Shown in pieces: positions 59,580 through 64,000 of a DNA stretch of 64,000 nt. The translations under genes were made by a program, and so were the position numbers. The notes below the pieces were generated by a model, which was not told where the DNA came from, searched no databases, and saw nothing but the letters and a program-made list of their open reading frames with translations. The DNA is from Geoanaerobacter pelophilus (GTDB lineage: Bacteria > Desulfobacterota > Desulfuromonadia > Geobacterales > DSM-12255): NCBI RefSeq assembly GCF_018476885.1, contig NZ_JAHCVJ010000002.1, forward strand, positions 62,001 to 126,000, read 5' to 3'. Every line of letters begins with the position of its first letter. The first letter of the stretch is position 1.

Positions 59580-60542
59580 TCATGGGCCTACTGGCTCACA
59601 AGCATTAATGTAATGACCGTTATATAAGAAGAAATTGCTGCGGTCCCAGAAACGCGGCTCGCTGCACCCATAACAGGGGGCATTGACCTGCACTGGCCAG
59701 CACCCGTCAGGAGAACCGGGAGTGTTCACAATATTATTGAACTTCACCAAAGAGCAGTTGTTATAGGTTGTCCTCCCTCTGCAGCCGTAATAGTACAGGC
59801 ATTTGGCAGAACAGGAGAGTTTGCGTTCACAGTTTTCGTGGTTAGTGGTCCCGTAGGCAAAGAGGGGGCGGCCATAGCCATCAAGCGGAGGGAAAGAGCC
59901 GTTAAGCAAGTAAGTGGTGAGAGTCGCGACGAGTGTGATCGGATTGGGCGGGCAACCGGGGATGTTGATTGTAGGATACCCTCCGAGCGCCTTATGGACC
60001 CCCCTTGCACCGGTGAGATTGCCGTTTGCTGCCGCAACACCGCCGAAAGACGCACAGGCGCCGAAGCTGATAACTGCTTTGGCTTTTGGGCAGATGTCCT
60101 TGGCTATCTGAAGCATGGTCTTGCCGCCGATCATGCCATAGACACCATTGTCTGCCGTAGGAATGGCTCCTTCGCAGATGCAGATGAATTGTCCCCGGTA
60201 ATTTGCAGCTGCATTCAGCAGGTTTTGGGTGGCGTTCTGACCTGAAGGCGCCATGAGGGTTTCATGGTATTCCAGTGAAGCGGCTCCAAAAATAATGTCA
60301 TCAAGAAAAGGGTTGGTCGAACGGAGGAAAGATTCGGTACATCCAGTACACTCTGCAAACTGGAGCCAAATTATAGGAGGACGAGTACCACCCCAGGCTT
60401 GGGCAATCCGGGGGATGAAGGTTGCATCAAGCCCGAGAGCAGCTGCTACTAAGCCGCAATATTTAAGAAAATCGCGACGCGAAATCCCTTTTCTCGGTGG
60501 CGCGAAATCAAGATCGGCTTCGCCTCGATTATCCTCATGCAT
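59580..60542 (-). CDS. [NiFe] hydrogenase small subunit, Tat-exported
   Basis: The 320-residue product starts with a twin-arginine signal (SRRDFLKYCG, R22-R23) that would carry the folded dimer to the periplasm. Fe-S ligands include CTGC at 65-68, GACASFGG, IPGCPPNP, a HENC segment for the distal cluster, and PCYGCSEPRFWD. The proximal motif CTGC lacks the extra Cys of oxygen-tolerant enzymes. There is no C-terminal membrane anchor. The ATG at 60542 is 7 bases after GGAG. An in-frame GTG six bases upstream is too close to the ribosome binding site. Confidence 0.95.
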   Translation of the reverse strand: MHEDNRGEADLDFAPPRKGISRRDFLKYCGLVAAALGLDATFIPRIAQAWGGTRPPIIWLQFAECTGCTESFLRSTNPFLDDIIFGAASLEYHETLMAPSGQNATQNLLNAAANYRGQFICICEGAIPTADNGVYGMIGGKTMLQIAKDICPKAKAVISFGACASFGGVAAANGNLTGARGVHKALGGYPTINIPGCPPNPITLVATLTTYLLNGSFPPLDGYGRPLFAYGTTNHENCERKLSCSAKCLYYYGCRGRTTYNNCSLVKFNNIVNTPGSPDGCWPVQVNAPCYGCSEPRFWDRSNFFLYNGHYINACEPVGP

Positions 60543-61159
60543 ATTCACTCTCCTTCATTAAGATAGGCATAACGCAGAATCCGGTTACGTTAAATAACGT
60601 GAATCTATCCTGCAATCGATCGGTGAATTTCCCTCATATGACCGGCATGAACCAGATGACTGCCAGCCGGCAAGGCTAAAATTGTCATTGGCATGAGACT
60701 ATCTGTTACAAACTTACAATTAAAGGCGAATAATTATATAATTTTATTCTTGAACGCAATTTCCATACCACCGCAGCCCCCACAGGCTTATTATCCGGCA
60801 CACCCAACTCTAGCCAACTCCTGCAAAATCATTAAGAAAAACATGACAAAAGCGAGCGGGAAACCATGCGCCATTTGGCTTACCCCACGGTAAAAAGCAA
60901 CCACCCTCAATAATTAAAACTATATTATTAGCACAAGTTATCGTAATTACTAATATTAGCTACATATAATTATATGGTAATAATATTGCATGCCTAACTA
61001 TTAATAAATTCATTAACTACTGGACGACCGGACTTACCATTACAATTGGAAAATTTCTCCAGCGTCTGCCGGGCATTCGCGCAGATACAGGATGAGCTTA
61101 TAAATGTGAAAGACATCTACAACTGAATACCCACCAAAAGCTTGCATCAAGGAGGCACC
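60543..61159. other. AT-rich divergent spacer between hydrogenase and cytochrome
   Basis: This 617-bp region separates two divergent units and must hold both promoters. It is very AT-rich between 60900 and 61020. A palindrome lies at 60587-60600. A short open frame near 60693 lacks a ribosome binding site and is probably not a gene. No known riboswitch was recognised. GGAGG at 61150-61155 serves the cytochrome. Confidence 0.6.
60587..60600. promoter_or_regulatory. Palindrome ACGTTA-aa-TAACGT upstream of the hydrogenase
   Basis: The 14-bp perfect dyad is 45 bp before the small-subunit ATG. On the minus strand TTGCAG, 17 bp and TAACGT form a possible promoter whose -10 overlaps the dyad, so a regulator could act here. 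The factor is unknown. Confidence 0.35.
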
Positions 61160-64000
61160 ATGAACCGTTGGCCAAGGAGCGGGTATCACTCCTGCTCATT
61201 TATAATAATGGCTCTGGTTGCAACGTTTATCTTTATGCGCCCGGCAACGGCACAAGCGGCTATCGACTGTTATGGCTGTCACGGCAACAAACAGCCTGCC
61301 GACATCCGCCCGCTGGATGACCCCTCTGGTGAAAGAAACCCGCTAACAGGTGCTTTTCGGGGTAGCCACCGAAAACATCTCCCGCAAAACTCTTCAAGTT
61401 CCAATTGCGAAAAATGTCACTCCGGAAGCTCTACCTATTACAGCGGGCACCGCAATGGTGTAATCTCGCTCAATGCCAAGGTTAACAAGTCCCCGAAAAG
61501 GACGGTTTACAAAAATCTTTCTTCAAACGACGCTGCCATCGTTTTCCCTCAGACTCCGGAGCCCGTTGCGGCAGCATGCAGCGGAGCGAACTGCCACTTC
61601 GAAGCGCCAACCCCGACCTGGGGTGACCATCTACCTGCCGATACTTGCGCTTCTTGCCATGACGCTCCCCCCAAAGACGGTGCCCACGGCAAGAAGCATG
61701 GCGATTATTACGGCACCGGCACTGGAAGCTGCATCAAATGCCATCCTGACCACCGAAATGACCTGAACCCGATCACGCATCCCCTTGAGTCCGGGGAACG
61801 GTCTCTCACTGTCGGATTCAACACCCCGCCGAACAGTGGCGGCAGCTATAATGGCGATGTAAATTACCCGAACTATCTTCCCAGCCAGCATCCGGCTCGA
61901 AACGGCAGCTGCAGCAACATTTACTGCCATGACGACGGTCAGGGACATGGCCCCAACATGCCCATCACCTGGTCCTCCACCAAAACAACAGCCTGTTTTT
62001 CCTGCCATAAAGGAAGATCCGTCGACAATAAACAGTTCAACTGCTACTCAAGCGGCGGGACCTGGAACAGCGACACCCAGATCTGCTCCCCGTACCTCAA
62101 CATGACGTCTAATGGCCATGGCAGGCTTGTCGGCCCCCAATGGATCAGGAAATACTCCTGCTATTACTGCCACTACAACACCGTCAATACGGCAGGAGAG
62201 ATCTCAGACAAGACAAAACACGTCAATGGGGTAAAAGATGTAAAAATGGCTCCGGAGTGGAACATTGTCGGGAAAGACGAAGCAAGTTACGAGCAGGCGA
62301 CCAAGAAATGCTACAACGTTTACTGCCATAGTGACGGCAGCCCGAATCCGGCATCGGTCAGACCGTTCTCGTGGACAGAACCCCAGACCAAATGCAACAC
62401 GTGCCATGGCCATCCCATCGAGTCGTGCAGTGACACCAGCTGCCATGACGGCAGGACCGACAGCACCGGTAAGATCTGGACCCTGCCGTCCAAATTCCTG
62501 AAGCCTGGTACTACCAATGAGTATCAATGGCCACGCGGCGAAGAATGGAAATCAGCAATTCCGATGTTCGTGAACGCGGGCGCCGGCCAGACACGGGCCA
62601 ACTCACACACAAGGCACATAGAAACCAACTTCTCCTGTGACTTGTGCCATTACCTTACCATCAAACAGGCTGACAACAGCTGCAATGCCACGGGATGTCA
62701 TCCGCACACCACCGGCTCCATGAACGAAGTCGCCCACCTGAACGGCAACAAACACGTCAACCGTATCCTCGATGTCTCCTTCAAGAATGGCGGGAGTTAC
62801 AATAAAGACACCAAGACCTGCTCAGGCACGAGCTGCCACATCAACATGGGAACAGACCCCGTATGGGGCGAAACAGTTAATGGCACCATCATCTGCCTAG
62901 GCTGCCATGGGACGACCAACGCCGACGTTGACGACTTCGGCGCGATTTTCAACGGCACTCAGGCAAAAATCAATCTTACCGAATGGGCAAACACCGGTCA
63001 TGGCCGGTATTCAACCTCAGGACGCTATCCCTCGTCAGGAAACCCTGCAGCAAACTTCCCCGGAAACCCCTGCTGGTATTGCCATGACAATAGAGTCTTC
63101 CATAATTACAGCAGCAACCCATTCCGGCTCAGGATCCACAGTCAGTTTGAAAATCGGTTTGAAAAGGAGTGCGTCTATTGTCACATGGAGTGGACCGCCG
63201 ACGGCAGCGAGTGCGTCGGCTGTCACGTGAACCAGACGGAATCGCTGGCCCCACAGGCGATGACAACCGGGATCCGCTTTAAACTGGCCAACGGCTCCAC
63301 TGAAACCCGCTATACGAACCACAAATATACCGCCAACTGCATCAACGGGGTTGATGGCGCAATTACCTGCCACACTTCGGACAGTGGGCTGTTCACCAGC
63401 GGAGCCCATCAGGGGCACAACAGCAACGCCGGCACCTGGAGCAAAGCCCAGAAAGACGACATCAAAAACCAGTACGTTATGATGGGTGTCTGCCTCAAGT
63501 GCCATGACGACGACAGTGGCGACAAGTGCGTGAACTGCCACACCTCCAGCGACCCGTTTAAATATTCGCTGGGCTTCAACCCGGGAACCGGATGGATCAA
63601 GCCGAAGAAGGCGCGGGCGACATCGGCCCATTTCGGCTACAAGCATTATAAGACCCTGCAGGACACTGGGGTCACCAAGGGCGGTAAATTCTGCTGGGAC
63701 TGCCACGATCCGCATGGCGACAAGAATATTTATATGATCCAGAGCATGGTCGCCACCACCACTGACGGCAAGTTCGGCAAGCCGCTAACAAGGGCCGCCG
63801 TAAGTTTCACCCGCAAGCAGAGCGGCCTTGACTATGCCCGGATCGTCCCGAACAGTGAAGGCAAATACGACGGCATCTGCAATGTCTGTCACTCTTCCGG
63901 AAGTCAACATTTCCGGAGTGATGGAGGCGATGGCCATAACTCCAGCCGCGTCTGCACTACCTGCCACGAACACCGCTTCAGCGACAGTCACGGCAACAAG
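61160..64000 (+). CDS. Very large exported multiheme cytochrome c (3' end beyond the window)
   Basis: An open frame runs without a stop from the ATG at 61160 (GGAGG 6 bases upstream) to the window end, 947 codons. A signal peptide ends near PATAQAA (about residue 34). By reading the codons I count 17 CxxCH sites (first CYGCH near 37, last CTTCH near 934) and 6 CxxxxCH sites (such as CSNIYCH and CNATGCH). There is also one CINGVDGAITCH (Cx9CH) near 727. Alternating CxxxxCH and CxxCH is typical of Geobacter-type cytochromes (TIGR01904-like). The likely role is periplasmic or extracellular electron transfer. It is divergent from the hydrogenase operon. Confidence 0.93.
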   Translation, partial: MNRWPRSGYHSCSFIIMALVATFIFMRPATAQAAIDCYGCHGNKQPADIRPLDDPSGERNPLTGAFRGSHRKHLPQNSSSSNCEKCHSGSSTYYSGHRNGVISLNAKVNKSPKRTVYKNLSSNDAAIVFPQTPEPVAAACSGANCHFEAPTPTWGDHLPADTCASCHDAPPKDGAHGKKHGDYYGTGTGSCIKCHPDHRNDLNPITHPLESGERSLTVGFNTPPNSGGSYNGDVNYPNYLPSQHPARNGSCSNIYCHDDGQGHGPNMPITWSSTKTTACFSCHKGRSVDNKQFNCYSSGGTWNSDTQICSPYLNMTSNGHGRLVGPQWIRKYSCYYCHYNTVNTAGEISDKTKHVNGVKDVKMAPEWNIVGKDEASYEQATKKCYNVYCHSDGSPNPASVRPFSWTEPQTKCNTCHGHPIESCSDTSCHDGRTDSTGKIWTLPSKFLKPGTTNEYQWPRGEEWKSAIPMFVNAGAGQTRANSHTRHIETNFSCDLCHYLTIKQADNSCNATGCHPHTTGSMNEVAHLNGNKHVNRILDVSFKNGGSYNKDTKTCSGTSCHINMGTDPVWGETVNGTIICLGCHGTTNADVDDFGAIFNGTQAKINLTEWANTGHGRYSTSGRYPSSGNPAANFPGNPCWYCHDNRVFHNYSSNPFRLRIHSQFENRFEKECVYCHMEWTADGSECVGCHVNQTESLAPQAMTTGIRFKLANGSTETRYTNHKYTANCINGVDGAITCHTSDSGLFTSGAHQGHNSNAGTWSKAQKDDIKNQYVMMGVCLKCHDDDSGDKCVNCHTSSDPFKYSLGFNPGTGWIKPKKARATSAHFGYKHYKTLQDTGVTKGGKFCWDCHDPHGDKNIYMIQSMVATTTDGKFGKPLTRAAVSFTRKQSGLDYARIVPNSEGKYDGICNVCHSSGSQHFRSDGGDGHNSSRVCTTCHEHRFSDSHGNK

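Noticed and set aside
60693-60893. 66-codon ORF in the hydrogenase-cytochrome spacer
   Set aside because: There is no ribosome binding site at a proper distance, the composition is unlike a real protein, and no motif is visible.
61020-61159. Possible c-di-GMP or cGAMP (GEMM) riboswitch before the cytochrome gene
   Set aside because: Such riboswitches are known before Geobacter cytochromes, but the conserved GEMM core (GGACGCAAAGCC-like) was not found here or elsewhere in the spacer.
62907-63715. ORFs on both strands inside the cytochrome region
   Set aside because: Reading the third frame from 61160 gives an unbroken, heme-rich protein to the window end, so these are shadows and no frameshift is needed.

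Overview
The window looks like a chromosomal segment from a Geobacter-type bacterium (Desulfuromonadia, formerly Deltaproteobacteria). Three things suggest this: many c-type heme motifs, including the CxxxxCH variant interleaved with CxxCH that is typical of Geobacter cytochromes; several c-di-GMP signalling proteins; and the gene order of the dcw, rpsU-dnaG-rpoD and rho-rpmE-prfA-his blocks. Species cannot be fixed from this sequence alone.

Layout. 1-4.7 kb (+): three translationally coupled genes for a HEAT-repeat protein, an HD-GYP phosphodiesterase and a heme-binding diguanylate cyclase. 4.7-6.3 kb (-): a B12-binding radical SAM protein. 6.4-24.7 kb (-): a complete division and cell wall cluster in transcription order mraZ-rsmH-ftsL-ftsI-murE-murF-mraY-murD-ftsW-murG-murC-murB-ddl-ftsQ-(small FtsA-like ORF)-ftsA-ftsZ, with a sigma70 promoter and MraZ-type operator repeats at one end and a terminator at the other. 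24.9-31 kb (-): a mixed set with a Cys-cluster protein, RNase P RNA, a zinc-ribbon coiled-coil protein, a Nif3-like protein, a CAU tRNA, a Sir2-like protein, YbaK, a J-domain membrane protein and an HNH protein. 31.2-34.1 kb (+): a DUF4388 signalling protein and a PilT-type ATPase. 34.2-39.2 kb (-): the macromolecular synthesis operon rpsU-yqeY-cvpA-dnaG-rpoD. 39.2-52 kb (-): rho, rpmE, thyX, a DUF1385 protein, prfA, prmC, murA and hisGDCBHAFE, with a structured repeat element filling the prfA-prmC gap. 52-56 kb: small accessory genes, including a beta-barrel, elbB, PilZ and YjbQ.

The accessory end (56-64 kb) is the most distinctive part. A divergent pair of units faces away from an AT-rich spacer. 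Leftward there is a Tat-exported [NiFe] hydrogenase small subunit, a large subunit with no cleavable C-terminal tail, and an exported Ig-repeat protein with one CxxCH heme site. Rightward there is a very large exported multiheme cytochrome that runs off the window, with 23 recognisable heme motifs plus one odd Cx9CH. Downstream of the hydrogenase genes sits an independent mini-gene. It has a sigma70 promoter, a structured leader, a strong Shine-Dalgarno, a 19-codon ORF (MKKQYIAPRIVGSSAVHPC) and a terminator-like hairpin, and the ORF resembles a RiPP-like precursor. Together these suggest periplasmic hydrogen oxidation coupled to heme proteins, beside an undescribed peptide gene. The coupling and the peptide's role are inference.
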